A stretch of 64,000 nucleotides of DNA from Zychaea mexicana (taxonomy: Eukaryota > Mucoromycota > Mucoromycetes > Mucorales > Lichtheimiaceae). The notes under the pieces are model-generated. The model worked only from the letters and a program-made list of their open reading frames with translations. It did not search any database and was not told the origin of the DNA. Each line of letters begins with the position of its first letter. Position 1 is the first letter of the stretch. Both the position numbers and the translations under genes were made by a program. The stretch covers positions 1 through 64,000 of the forward strand of contig NW_026516798.1 of NCBI RefSeq assembly GCF_025766255.1, given 5' to 3'. Positions 1 through 12,117 of this stretch are shown in pieces.

Positions 1-2731
1 TTTTTTTTTGGTCGGCAGTTGCGACAGGGGAGGCAGCAGTAGCATTTCGACTTGAGGAGAGGGTGGTTTCGGGGGAAAGTGACCGTAATCGTAGACATGG
101 GATTGCTGTTGTCGTTGTTGATGTTCAAAATGTTTGGGAGTTTTACAGGACAGGACCAGTTACTTTACAGATTATCATTTCTACAGATGATCCGTTGCGA
201 ATGCTCATAGCGCGCACTGCTCTTGTGTCTTTTCGGAGGACGTGCATGTTTGATGCTTTTAAATGACCTTCGTAGAAACCCATGTCAGGCATTATTAAGC
301 AGGGTAAAGCAAAGTGACAATGACAAACCCGTTTTGGATGAATGACGAAAAGGAAACCGCGGTGACGAAAAGGGAACCGCAGAAACGAAAAGGAAAGAAC
401 GTAGCACAAGTAAAAAAGAAAGAACTAGCCGAGTGGAGTGACGGCGTGAAAGCGTAAACAAGAAGTAGCGAAAAGGAAAAGGAGGAATGGAAAAGGAAGA
501 GCGTAGCACAAGCAGTAAGGAAAGAAAGCATGAAAAGGGGTGAAGCCGCGGTTGTCATGGCCACCACTGCATGTGGGAAAGCACTTCTTCCGATGGTCCA
601 TTGCTCTGCTGGCTCGGGGCACCAGGACAATATAAATACCTGAAGCAAGGGGTACTGCTGTTGTTTTGCTTTTCTTTTCTTCTCTCTTTTTCCTACTTTA
701 CTTTTTACTTTGCTAAAGTTCTTTTGCTGCTTACTATTGCTCTTTCGACGTCCTTCATTACCGTCTGCTCACGCTTGCTCCATCCCGCTTTACGCCAGTC
801 GAACATTACACGTCTTTGCCACCTTCACTTGCTACAGCTGCTCTGTCCTTGCCGTCAACAGAACGTTGCTTTTTCCTGTCACTACCGTCAATCGTGCTGG
901 CTGCCATCTGTAGTGACGCTATTCTGCTCTCGTATATGGCGCCCATTTTGCGCTGTTACCTGCAATACATATTCGCGCTCACTTTGGTTTTTTTTTGGCT
1001 GTTGTATACCTTGACTTGCTCCATCTCGCAATTCTCTCGCCACCTAAGATCGTGGACGTGTTGGATATTCTACTCATTGTACAGACGAATTCTTTTCCTT
1101 GGGTGTCTTGAACTCTACCGGACGTATTTTGTGGCTCTACTTGGCGTCTTTGTTTCCAAGGCTCCTTTCTGGACGGACTTGTTTTTGGTTTTCCTGTGCT
1201 TAAAGATGCTGTGCATGGATGCTCCAATAGACGACGTGCTCTTCTCGTAGCTTTCCTGTGTATGCTTAAGCTGTATGCCTTCATCCGCCGTTTTGGATTT
1301 ATTAAGATCAAGGCTGAGACTGTGTTGGTTGCTGTGGTTCTCCATGGATGAACTTTGCTTTTTTCTATCACATGCGTTTCCGTTGTGGGCTCCTGCCGTG
1401 CTTGCCGAAGTTATGATCCACATGGTAAGTTTTTCTATTTTAGAATCTCCCTTTTCTTTAGCTGGTTAGAACTTGTGAGGATTGTTTTCCTAGAAAGCAA
1501 GAATGTTTAATATGATGAACGAGTGCATGTAAACACGCGATCGTTGACGGCGGCCACTGTGGGTATTGGCGACGGTGGCAGAGGAAATTTGGTTGAGCAG
1601 GCCATTCTGTTTGTTTACAGAACAGATGCAAGGCCGTTGATTGTGTAACCATATCAAGATGCTGTTGGTGTGATTAGGTACTTTAGGTACTTTACGTTTT
1701 GGTGTTTGTGTATTGCTGGATCAGCTTGAGCCATTCTCTAATTTGAGGCTGTGGTTTATAAAGTAGATACTACAGTGTAAGAACGTCTTTGTATCATTGT
1801 TACGTGTGAGGAACCAGGTGAGTGGTCAAGAGTGATTGCTGGGCAGGATATGTTGTGCTTAGTTTAATTGTGGTGGATGAGTGATGTGGATATATAATTT
1901 AGAGTGTTGGTCTTTGTTTGCTGAAGGCAACTGTGTTGGACTCTAAGAATAGAAGTAAATAAAGACGTTTCAATTTTAAAAGGAAAAGCTACTGTTTAAG
2001 CGGGTTAGAGGATGTGCTGTGAACGGTAGGTCTTTTGTCGGATTACTTATACGATGGATGGTGTGAGAGCGCTAGTGAAAGAAATAAAAACAGAAGGATC
2101 TCTATTTATAACTCGGATTACCAGCGTATACATATGGATAGTCGAACAACGACATATGAATCTGACAAAGACTATACTGAACCATGATCGTGCTGTCTTT
2201 GAGTGACTATGCTGCTGAAAAAGAACAGCACATCTCTAAAAATAAAATCTTTTCTTTTTTTCTTCACCAAACAAAAGCATGAATATAACGAACGCTCCAC
2301 ACCATCGATCGTACAAGCACCCCTGACAACTCACCATACCTTTCGACTTATGTCACTGACACTGTGTGCTTCTCACGAACGTTTGCATACAACGATTTCT
2401 CTGGACGACGATTAGCAGATCATCTCGCCTGTAACGATATAATTTATACAGAGTTGTTGATCACGCGTTTTTATCATACCAAAGTGACACATTAAGGCGG
2501 CAATTGTACTCACAGCACTCGAACATATATAAAAACTTTGACGAAAGAATATACAACACACATTTTACACAATCGTCAGTGATCATTTCAATCGCTGTCA
2601 AAATCGGCATTTTTTGATATTAGCAACGCCACTGCACATACAGAGGAACTCGTATGAATATGTTCTATGCCAGCCGGTACTTTTTTTCTCTTCTTGTAAA
2701 GAAAAGGAGAGGTACACAGCACCCACCGCAT
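1..2731. other. Left-edge region without a convincing gene
   Basis: No recognisable protein is encoded here. The first 600 bases are purine-rich on the plus strand, with an imperfect direct repeat around a GTAGCACAAG core (about 395-420 and 500-530). A TATA-like box with a CT-rich stretch follows at 631-720. The T-rich plus strand from 650 to 1430 gives hydrophobic reading frames that are probably composition artefacts. From 1500 to 2700 only short open frames exist. Confidence 0.5.
631..638 (+). promoter_or_regulatory. TATA-like box followed by CT-rich leader
   Basis: TATAAATA followed about 25-80 bases later by a long CT-rich tract resembles the leaders of the confident genes in this window. 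The downstream transcript has no clear protein. The best start-to-stop frame is 936-1250, about 104 residues and strongly hydrophobic, unlike any family I recognise. It may be a non-coding or decayed gene. Confidence 0.25.
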
Positions 2732-2842
2732 GCACGCAGTTTTCTCTGCTAAAAATTACACGCTAAATCTTTTTATTTGCAAAAGTTATCAGTTTTCAAA
2801 ACCAGCGTTAGTCACTAATTTTGTTAACTTTCTTTTTAGCTG
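2732..2842 (+). repeat. Left terminal inverted repeat of KDZ element
   Basis: It pairs with the reverse complement of 8089-8199. Matching blocks run from GCTAAAAATT through CAGTTTTCAAA and GTTAGTCACTAA to TTTAGCTG, with scattered mismatches and small length differences. Confidence 0.85.
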
Positions 2843-2904
2843 GCATTACTCTCTTCCCTCTATTTAGCACTGACTTACGCAGAGCTTATTGCACTCATCT
2901 CACA

Positions 2905-4162
2905 ATGTCAACGACCCAATCTTCGAACCACTTTAGGCATTCAACTACTCTTCCATATAAGATTCCCGAAAGGGATCTCTCTGAGTGGAATATCTTCGTC
3001 GCGTTGGCTTCGAGGGGAACTCCTGAGGAAAAAAGCGGTCAGTAAAGATATGCCGATACCATGCATTGTAATAATAGTTTTTACTGCAATCATAGAGTTG
3101 GGACTTCCAGAAAACTTCGAGTTTACCAACACCAAGGATCAAACTCTAAAGGATCACTTCAAGGACCGTAGCGAAGGTGCGAAAACATATCTTCAGCAAA
3201 GGGTGAAGGATGAAAACCAAAAACGATCAGCGAAGCCGAGTAATCCTGATGACCGTGCAAAACTGGCAAAATCCTTGAAGGATGAACTTTGTGCATTGCT
3301 GCACCAAGTGAAGGAGAAGCTCGATACGGATGCAGCTGTAACGCTCAATAGTGATCATCCAGAAGACTGGGACAACGAAATGGCGTACCATAATTCAGGT
3401 ACGTAAAGGTGTGATTATTTTAAGCATACACTGAACCTTACTCTGTTTCTAGGTGCCTCACGTCACGCCTTGGCGACAGGCGCTATGTTCTCGACGTTTC
3501 AATCCAAATGTAGAGGTGAATATCTGAACAATCCCAACTTGTGTAAATAATACTCACTTAGATCCATTATACCTCTATATAGAGCATAATGGACGTTCCG
3601 GTAAGATATGCAGATGTTTACAAGTAGTGATGCTTTACTTTGATGCTGTTATTGCTGATATAGAGTCGATGAGACAAGAGAATGGTACAAGAAGCGCCAA
3701 ATCTGGACGTTGTTCAAATGCCACGATGGAGAGTGTTGGCATAATAATGCGAAATTTGTACACTAAGTGGAGTTGATAAAACATCAGACCCTTATAGATG
3801 TGGTGAGCATTTAATATCTTTTAGAGGAAAAGATGCAAAAGGAAACGCCCAAATTTCCTTGGGGTGAGTTCAAGCGAACTGCCGATGATGCTGGGCTTAC
3901 CGCCCATTATTACAACGAGAAGAAGCGGCTTCGATTGGCTGGGTTCAATTTCGGAAAGGATGAAAAAGACCAATACCATCCAACGGCTCTCAGACCGGTA
4001 TTATTACGGGATGGTCAGTTAGCCCAACTGCATAAAGGGCTAAAAGATGAAGTTGTTAAACTGCTTGGAGATGGTAAGTTTGTAGATCATTTAACAATTG
4101 ATTTTTGTGATAGAGGTAAAAAGAATAAGTTATTGATTCACGAGGTAGATGAAACAGAATAA
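2905..4162 (+). CDS. Hypothetical KDZ-element accessory protein
   Basis: This spliced gene lies between the left TIR and the transposase gene, ending 85 bp before the transposase start. The model has six or seven exons. Donors include GTCAGT at about 3037, GTACGT at 3401 and GTAAGA at 3601; the last long exon starts at about 3828. It opens with MSTTQSSNHFRH and later carries a basic, lysine- and glutamate-rich helical stretch. A motif PKFPWGEFKRTADDAGL lies in the last large exon. The early part around EWNIFVALASRG looks faintly like an HMG-box-type DNA-binding module, but this is weak. A short optional intron may lie at 4074-4113. I do not recognise the family. Its position inside the TIRs suggests a transposition accessory or DNA-binding protein (inference). 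Confidence 0.6.
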
Positions 4163-4247
4163 ATGAGTTTTTTGTTTCTCTCAGCCTTTGAATAGCTTGT
4201 CAATAAATTGTTACTTTTTTATTATCTGATCTTTTTCCCTTATCGCA

Positions 4248-7200
4248 ATGCCACCTAAAAAATCACAATATACAATTAAATACAAGGATCATGAAATCCA
4301 ACCTGAGAATTTCAGCACTGGGTACGAGCAGAAAAGAAACAAAAACGGCGACGCAGTGTTTAAGAAAGGGAAGCCAGTTCTTGTTCCGGTTAGAAAGCGA
4401 CTCGCACAGCCAGACGATGTGCAAACTGCACATGCGAGCGATGAAAAACGATTTCGCACTGAGACCTCTTCTAGACCTACGACAAGTCAAGATGGTATGA
4501 TGCATGTGTATACCATTTATTGTAACATCTAATTATTAACAGTAATGTGGTTTAGCGAGTGCGTGGGATGATTATGCAGAGGAGTATGACGTTGGTGACG
4601 ATGATGAAATGAATATTCCTCTTACTTCGCCACCCACACGTACCAATCAAGGCCCCGTAGAGAGAGTCAAGGAAGCTTGGGGAGAACTAATGCCAAAGCT
4701 TACTCAAGCTTATATTGCCTGTTTTGAGGGCGACGGTCCACAGTACAAAGCGACAAACCTCAACACCACAGTAGAACCTTGTAATGGATGTGCCAAACCT
4801 AAAATGGTGACGCGTAACGTTGATTGCGTGTACATGACTGGTACAGAGTGAATTTGATCAGTATGATATATGTTTGACATTATCCATGCATTACAACTAA
4901 ATAATCGTTCCGATATGTAGGTATACAAAAGGGAACGCTCATTTATCGCAAACAATGTTATCCCGATGAACCAGTATACCTTATGAGGCATCATTTGCTT
5001 GCAGCAACACCCACGCAGCCAGAAATGGCGTTTCACCTCTGGAATTTTACGCCACGCTTCGAGGGTTTGGACAGACAGCTGTCCAAGCATTTGGAAGCAC
5101 CGTATCTCACGTTCATGATTTCCATGTTAGTAACGCACGAGGAACAATCATACATTGGTTCAAACGGCACTCTAATTGCGATTAATTACGATGTGTTTAT
5201 AGAAAGATGAAACGTTGCGTAAAAATCTCGGCCACTTCAAGTATTTAGAGATTGCCACGCTAGTAGAAGAAGAACTGGTATCGGAAAATGAATGGGCAAA
5301 AGAAAAATACGGATGTCCTGCGTGTCCTCCAGTAAGAGCATCATTTAATGTAGTATTGTATGTTATTACATAAAGCTGATAAGCATTATATTCGTCGCTT
5401 AGAATCGAATGTTTATCGCTATCGATGGCAATATGCAGCTTAAATGTTATAAAGCAAATGAGCACGACAAAGAAAAATATGTCGAGAAACGGAATTATTC
5501 CGCTGACGAGCATCAAGCCAAGTATGACGATCATACCATCCGTGAAGGAGTTAGTGATGCATCACGTAACTGTGACAGCAGTTTTAAAGCAACCGCAAAC
5601 GCTTCTCGCGGTGATCCCCTCTGTCATGAAAGTGGTTTAGTAGGAGCTATCTGCGCTCGACATGATATTCCTTTAGAATTCACAAATATATTTGAATCTG
5701 GAGAAAAGTAAGTAGTGACAATGTTAACTGCTATTATTCATTGTTTTGTTTTTCCATTTACTTACGATATTGCTTGAAATCGTCGAAAATACAGATTCAA
5801 GTATGCCCTTGCCATCATTGACGTCTTATTGCAAAAGCCAGGCGTGAAAATCGAGGCATTGATGTATGACATCGCTTGTCGAATCAAATCAGCCATACGA
5901 GTATGTACTGTAGCATAACGATAATTTACTATACTACTTCGAGGGCTACTTAGTGTGCTTTTCTAACATTTACGATGATGTTTGACACATGTAGAGCAAT
6001 TTTCCCGAGCTCAGGGACGAAAATAACACGAAGATCGCAGTTAGCGTTTTTCACGCGTATGCACATTCGATAAAGTGTCAAGTCGACTATAACCCACGTT
6101 ATGTCAAAGGGCTTGGCTTGACCGATGGAGAGGGCATGGAGCGACTTTGGTCGTATTTGGGACAGTTCGTTTCCATCACTCGACCAATGAGCGCAAAAAA
6201 CAGAGTTCTGACGCTGTGTCATGCGATATCACACTTCAAGCAAATTCGTGTTTCGACTTTACGTAAGTTTTTTCTGCAAAAAAAAATATCTATTTGTTTC
6301 ATCAGCGATAAACCTATCACGGCGCAAAAAGCTTGCAAATGAAATACTTTTAGAATCACTATCGTATCTTGACGAAGAAGTAGCAGGAAAAAGCAATCAA
6401 GAGCTCCAGACTGAATGGGATAGATTCTCCCAAAGAATACGCAGCGATCATGCAGTGCTGCGAACTCATACGTTCGAAGTCTTATTATTTACTATGATAC
6501 AAAGTAGGTTAATTACATAGTCGTCCACACGTAAACCTGTCGATACTCATTATGCACATGGCAATAAGGAATAAATCCGACGCGGTGATCGCAGAATTGA
6601 AACAGCCACTATCGCATGAAGAAACTCTTGATATCTTGACGCAGCTTCCTTCCTTTGAAACATCTTACTCAAAAGCTTTAAAAGATGTGAAGTCATTTGA
6701 AAATAAGCTTGGCATCGAAACCAGATGGACCAGAACTTGTTCCGCATTCATTAATGTGCAAAAGCGAATGTTGGAAAGAAGTCGTGATATTGCCATAGAG
6801 AAGTTGAAAACTATACTTATTGGGCAGACAATGTTAAAAGATATTCTGCATCGGTCGGGCAAGCTAGGTAACGCATAAAAGTTTTAACAAACCTCTAAAT
6901 ACTAATAAATATATTAATAGGACATACAACAAGCTCACAGATGCTTAAATCCGTAAATAATGCAACAGCAAAGGCGAAAACAGCATTAAATAACTATAAC
7001 GAAGCCAGTAAAGCGCTGAATTCAAGCTTTCAGGATGTGAAGTTCAATGACATCAAATCCTTCGATAATAGTTCATTTTGGGAACCAGATGCGATAACAG
7101 ATGTTGACTTCCGTGCCCTTCGACAGTTCATGAACGTAGAACGCGCTACTGAGGAGCTTTTGTTGTTATCGGTAAATTTATTTTATATAGTATAAAGACG

Positions 7201-7630
7201 TTAGATGTGGTTAATGTACTGATTACAATGTAAAATTGCATTCTAGGATGAAGAAAAGCAGCTTAAATCCTATGCTTTGAATAGATGCAAGCGAAGCTAT
7301 ACAGCATTAGAAGAAGAAAAACGGGGGGAAGCATATCGAAACCTCATTTCCCGCAAGTTACCAGCAATTGAAAAACTCTACAAGAAGGTGCACGGCCATT
7401 CCTGGCAATATTACCAGCAACAACAAGAGCAGTATGAGCATCAGCAGGAGCAGGAAGAGCCTTTGGGTCTTGAGGGAATCGAAGAATGTCCTGAGGACAG
7501 TTTGATGATATCTTTCGCGGATATCATTATGGGAATGATGCGTGCGGAGAGCGGGGAAGAAAGCATCGAAGACTTGCAGCACGAGCTCGGCATCCACGAA
7601 GACGTTGACACCAATGATGTGCCAGAGTAA
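4248..7630 (+). CDS. KDZ-superfamily transposase
   Basis: Predicted DDE/RNase-H-fold transposase of the Kyakuja-Dileera-Zisupton superfamily, about 890 residues. Exons in the model are 4248-4494, 4556-4840, 4921-5159, 5207-5331, 5403-5707, 5795-5900, 5995-6262, 6306-6502, about 6595-6869, 6922-7170 and 7247-7630; all joins keep frame. An N-terminal cysteine pair (EPCNGCAKP) with a following cysteine-containing segment corresponds to the CxC module of fungal KDZ proteins. The core shows three acidic motifs: FIAIDGNMQLKC (first Asp), LMYDIACRIKSA (second Asp) and LTDGEGMERLWSYL (Glu), plus the family-typical HESGLVGAICARHDIPLEF. The C-terminal third is helical and charged, ending in a glutamine-rich segment. 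No stop or frameshift is needed to explain it. Two splice sites (5160/5206 and 6503/6594) are chosen mainly to keep frame and are less certain. Confidence 0.88.
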
Positions 7631-8088
7631 AGACCTGTACTATATGCTGATAATCAATGCTTTACGTCTGTACTTTTCTTTTATTCCGTATTTGATTTTA
7701 TACGCCCTTACGTACCATTATGTTACTTCTCATATTACAATTATCCAAAGAATCCATTTTCTATAAGCCATTAACTTGTTTATATCTCACAACTCATAAA
7801 TAAGCTTATTTTAGTTCTTCTCACATTTTTACCATACAACAATGAGCAAATACAGAACTACCACTAATTTGTCTGTCTGTTAGAATCAATAGATAATAAG
7901 CTGTAGTATATTAATCCCATTCATGTTCTTCCTACCAGTTATATACATACGATCATACCTTTAAGCTGCTGTATCAAAATTATCTGAGAGTAAAACAACT
8001 ACACATTGTATATGATGACATACAATAAGCAGGTGTTTCTATCAATTTATGGAGGCGGAAAAATGGCCTCTGGGCAAAAGGGGGTAGT

Positions 8089-8199
8089 CAGCTAAATTGA
8101 AAGTTAGCAACGTTAGTGACTAACTCTGGCTTTGAAAACTGCTAATTTTAGCAAATAAATGGTTTTAGCGGGCAATTTTTAGCAGGGAATTCTGTGCGC
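8089..8199 (-). repeat. Right terminal inverted repeat of KDZ element
   Basis: Inverted counterpart of 2732-2842. Read on the minus strand it gives GCGCACAG, then CTGCTAAAAATT, TTTATTTGC, CAGTTTTCAAA and GTTAGTCACTAA, ending in TTTAGCTG, in the same order as the left repeat. Confidence 0.85.
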
Positions 8200-8555
8200 C
8201 AGTGGTGTCACAATGACCCATTAAAAAAATGTTTATTTTTTTGGCAAGTAGTTTTTATATTGAGGGAATCGACGCCGTGAATGCTGCTTGTACGCTATTC
8301 ACACAACTTGCAGCGCTTGTGACCACAGACATTATTGACGGACTTGTTGGCGCATGCGGTGTCTACGGAAGTTTGAAACAGTTAGTACAAATGAAAGTGG
8401 AACAGTAACAATTGACAAAGATGTATATACCTGCTGTATGGTGGTTGGCGCCAGATTCTGCAAATTGGTCTGTTGTGTGCCTTGTACCATGCTATTGCTT
8501 GGAAGTTGCAGAGCTGATATATGCATGTCTATGCTATGATTCGTACTTTGACGCT
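8200..8555. other. Flank right of KDZ element, no gene seen
   Basis: Short open frames only, for example a minus-strand one at 8332-8526 with no recognisable motif. It could be the 3' tail of the helicase relic next to it. Confidence 0.4.
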
Positions 8556-8963
8556 TTAACTGAAACTCTCGATCCTACAGACAACACCGAATGGATTAGT
8601 ACAATATGATAATGTCAAAAATAAACACAAAGGATAATAAAAACATACCTCCACCTGTGCTTGACAGTAGTAACAGAGCTGGACGTTGCTACCATATTCA
8701 CTACTAGTTTTTGTTTCATTGTCGATGATGACATGTATCTTTTGTCGTAAGCAGCCACGATGAGTGACAAGTTTGCAAAAAGATTTCCTTTTTTCGAGGT
8801 AATCTCGAATACTCGGATTTTCCTCGGCTTGTATTGCCTTGTTCAGATTTGTGGAAAACTTTGTTGGATTGTACAGTGTACTGACGAGTAGACATTCTGC
8901 TGACTTGCCGTCCCTTCCAGCCCGTCCGGTTTCCTGTACGTAGTCGATAGACAAGCATAGGTG
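8556..8963 (-). pseudogene. RecQ/telomere-linked-type helicase, C-terminal fragment
   Basis: The minus strand encodes helicase motif VI in the form DYVQETGRAGRDGKSAECLL, followed about 60 residues later by the segment GCLRQKIHVI and a cysteine pair (LCYYC). This matches the C-terminal end of fungal RecQ-like / telomere-linked helicases, which have a conserved arginine-finger motif followed by a cysteine-rich tail. There is no ATG and a stop lies immediately upstream, and motifs III-V are not recognisable upstream on this strand. The fragment is therefore a relic, not a working gene. The enzyme family unwinds DNA 3' to 5' using ATP. Confidence 0.7.
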
Positions 8964-10798
8964 TCAATGGTCACGTGGAGTGAAAAGCCATGAGAGTGTG
9001 TAGACGACCATTTAGCGAGACTGAGATATATAATTCGTTAAAACCGATAACAAGGCCGCGGTCTATGAGCTTGTTTTTAGGTTGTAAGTCTGTATATAAA
9101 TTTCCATCTAAGAAACAGAAACAGATTTACGTCTATTGCTATTGGCAGGCAATGGCTTACTCAAAATTGGATGATCCGAGCTCTTTACCCATTTCACAGC
9201 GTTGGAATGAACTCTCGCGATATCGTCCCAATTGGCGTTTTCGCGACGTTTTTAAACGAGATCACTGGTACACGAGGACAAGATATGGTCATGTACAATG
9301 AGGCTTGCCCGTTTGGTGAGCTCGCCCCGCTAGCAGTTGACGACCGTCTTTTAATAAATTGACAAAAAAATCAATTTGTTACCCCTCATCATCCATCGAA
9401 GGAATGACGTATCGTACTTTTGAAGTATACAGACGCTCAATCAATACTGGCCTGGGTAGCCAATATATTTGTAAATTAGGAAGAGTGCAATACAAATGGC
9501 GACGGTAAGAAGCTGCTGTACAAACTCAATTGAACTGATACAAAGCAAAAGGGCTTTTTAATTCTTTGAAGAAACTTAGTCATTGATATTATGATCGCAT
9601 TTGTATATGTAGTAGCCTTATACGACAAAACATCGAAAGGTGGTCCGAAGCTTGAGAGTCATCATATCGTACTGTCCCACGCGTCCGTGGGCCAACTAAT
9701 TACAGCCATTATTATGTTCCATGCCATATGTGAGCGACAAGTGAAAGGTATGCCACGACAGCTATTTTTATCAAAACTGTATGGACAAGCGGGATCGCGG
9801 AGAAAGAGTAATGAAGAAAAGCGTTGCTGTACATGTGTCGAACTGCCTCCACCTGAAAACATATCCGGTGCTCCAAAGGCAGCTCAATCTCAGGCGATCT
9901 CCTAAACAGATAGGCACATCCACGTGGATTTAGGCTTTGATAGAAAGCCATTCGAAACGTTTGTAAAACAACTCTAGTGGTAAGTATGAGCATTACAGTA
10001 TTTGGTATCAAAAGATTTGATCTTGGCTGTAGAGTGCATGTCGTGCAGATTTTATGAGAAACGACAGTTTAAGCACACAAAGCTTGATCGACTTGTTCCA
10101 AGTCCAAAGAGTTCCTGCTGTTGCAGGAAATTTTCTGATGTGAACAGCACTGATATTGCTACGCAACGTGTTTCACAACAATTTGGCATTGTATATTATG
10201 GTCTGTGCATTATGCTTGCTTCAAATAGTTGCCTAGATAATATGCTTAGAATCGATCAAATCATTGCAAGGTAAAAGTAATTACGAATCTGATGTAAGCC
10301 ATATGACATTGTCGGCATTGTATAAGAACAGGGACATAGCACGCCAAAACATGAGTTCTTTCCTAACTGTCAAATGAAGCGGCGAAGACGATTGAACACA
10401 GTCAGGAAGAAATTGCCATTGCAAGGTCAAGCGACACGTAAATACCTTCACAAGTAAAAAAAATCGTACATAAATCAGTTTGAGCAGGACATAAAGTAAA
10501 AGAGCAGGTTTTTATTCATTGTAATAATAGAGTAAAGAAACATTTTATAAAAGACAAAAGTTATCGTTATGAATATCAATAGTCGAAGGGTACAAATTTT
10601 ATTAAAAGAACACAATCAGTGGACAATAAAGACAAATGATAAGAACGCGATTTTACAAAGTGACCTCAACAAGCAGTTCGCACAACCTGCAGGCTATACA
10701 AAAAGCATGAAGAAAGCAAGAAGAAACAGAAGAAGTATGTAAAAGGGGGAGGAAAAGAAAGCCACCAATGCCTCGGCCTGGGAGTCCCAGTCTCCCAA
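8964..10798. other. Degenerate region right of helicase fragment
   Basis: Several short open frames occur on both strands (for example 9591-9905 and 10002-10274, both plus), none with a recognisable domain. They may be further decayed pieces of the same helicase-bearing element, but I cannot show it. The section from 10300 to 10798 has nothing I recognise. Confidence 0.35.
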
Positions 10799-10883
10799 TC
10801 ATTTGGCTGGGTCAATCAACCACAAACCCAAGCCATCATTGGTACCAACCAGCGGGAGCCATGGCGTACACTTCGTTTGAGAG

Positions 10884-11369
10884 TCAAGTGCAAGCAATCG
10901 GTTGAAGATTGCTTGTGAGTGGAGAAAGTGGAAGGGGAAGGGGGAAGGGGGAAGGGGGAAGGGAAGGACGGAAGGAAGACGGAAGTGAGACGGAAGGGAA
11001 GGACGGGAGGAAGACGGAAGGGAAGGACGGGAAGAGGAAAGGGAAGGGGAGAACGGGAGACAGAGGAAGAACGGGAGGCAGAGGAAGAGCGGGCGACAGG
11101 AAAGGGTTTGGCTGGGGTGACGCCGGTGGGGACGAACCCGCACGAGACAGAGCACCGAACTCATCATCATAATAGCCGAGGTCAATGTTGAGAGAGGACT
11201 CGGAGGAGAAGACGGGCTCGGAGGAGCGGTAGGAAGCGGTGGTGGGGTTGTCGAGGTTGCTGTTGAAGCAATGGACAGGCGAGATGTGCGGAGGCGAGTT
11301 GATGGTGTCGAAGGTCGAGTGCACACTGGCATTGACCTTTCTTGCTGCTATCTCAGGTGCGTGAGTCAT
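10884..11369 (-). CDS. Hypothetical proline/serine-rich protein over purine repeat
   Basis: A 161-codon minus-strand frame starts MTHAPEIAARKV and has a non-repetitive first 75 residues, including SLNIDLGYYDDEFGALSR. It then runs into a proline/serine/phenylalanine-rich repeat encoded by the GA-rich tandem array. A second minus-strand frame (10799-11332) is also open across the array and ends in a non-repetitive tail, GTNDGLGLWLIDPAK, so an intron or frameshift inside the array could join the two. Family unknown. Purine-only strands keep several frames open by chance, so coding status is doubtful. Confidence 0.3.
   Translation of the reverse strand: MTHAPEIAARKVNASVHSTFDTINSPPHISPVHCFNSNLDNPTTASYRSSEPVFSSESSLNIDLGYYDDEFGALSRAGSSPPASPQPNPFLSPALPLPPVLPLSPVLPFPFLFPSFPSVFLPSFPSVSLPSSFRPSLPPSPFPLPLPLSPLTSNLQPIACT
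10919..11100 (+). repeat. GA-rich imperfect tandem repeat
   Basis: The plus strand is almost pure purine. It is built from short variants of GGAAGGGGGAAG, then GGAAGGACGGGAGGAAGAC, then GAACGGGAGGCAGAGGAA units. It could form triplex or stalled-replication structures, but here it is noted only as low-complexity sequence. Confidence 0.8.
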
Positions 11370-12117
11370 TCTATTCTTTTATTCGCGTCATCAGTATCAA
11401 TATAGAATCTGCTTCTCACCGTATTATACAGCAGTCAGTCTCGTAGCGTCACGCACACGTTGGGTGTCTGTCGTACCGGAGGGTCTCCGAGCTCGGCAAA
11501 TCACGACTTGATCGCTTCTCGCCACCTTCAACTTGAATGCCGAGATGGTTGAACCATAACACTTTGAAATAGCCGTGTACAAAGACGCGACTAGTGTGTA
11601 CATGTAGCCTGGAAGGTGCACAATGCAAAGGGAAATGTCAGGCTGAATGCCATTGCTTTGGGAGATGAGCGACGCGTTGCTCTACGTGTCCAGTGTGCTT
11701 GTGTAACCTGACAAGACCTGGGTTGGCAGGTGATGCTGTCAACTTCTTTGTATCCATTCCTTTTTTGGGGGGGGTCAGCTGATCCACTATAGAATCACTG
11801 ATAAGATATAAACGCTCCTCTCTCATTATTTACTCTCTGCTCACTTTTTCAGTGCTGGGAATAGAAAGTAGTTACTACTACCTCGAGCCCAAAAACTAAC
11901 GAAGATACGTGCTGGCCCTGTAACGAAAGTGACAACGACAAGCAAAGTGACAGACAGAGACGTGGTGAACAAGTCGAACAATAACAATAGATTGACCGTC
12001 TCCTGAGAGAGTGCGTGTGTAACCCGAATGGTTTTTGTGTAACCCCAGAAAGACATAAAAAGGCCCAAATAACTTTTCCCTTTTTTTTCCCTCAATCCTT
12101 CTTTCGCTACATTCAAG
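11370..12117. promoter_or_regulatory. Intergenic region, possibly divergent promoter
   Basis: It separates the minus-strand repeat-bearing frame from the plus-strand small gene at 12118. A CT-rich leader with a TATA-like ATAAAAAGG at about 12055 precedes the latter. No other gene is visible. Confidence 0.4.

Larger units (their letters stand above)
2732..8199 (+). mobile_element. KDZ-superfamily DNA transposon with about 110-bp TIRs
   Basis: The element is bounded by two long imperfect inverted repeats (2732-2842 and 8089-8199) and contains two same-strand genes: an unrecognised spliced gene (2905-4162) and a KDZ transposase (4248-7630). The repeats share blocks such as CTGCTAAAAATT, CAGTTTTCAAA and GTTAGTCACTAA. 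The outermost bases are uncertain: weaker similarity continues outward to about 2720 and 8207. I could not find an 8-bp target duplication, so the insertion may be old or the ends misplaced. The transposase can be spliced into one uninterrupted frame, so the element may still be capable of activity (inference). Confidence 0.85.

Noticed and set aside
571..1250. Hydrophobic plus-strand open frames (up to 147 codons) downstream of a TATA-like box
   Set aside because: The region is very T/C-rich, which by itself yields Leu/Phe/Ser-rich frames; overlapping frames are equally open and none has a recognisable motif.
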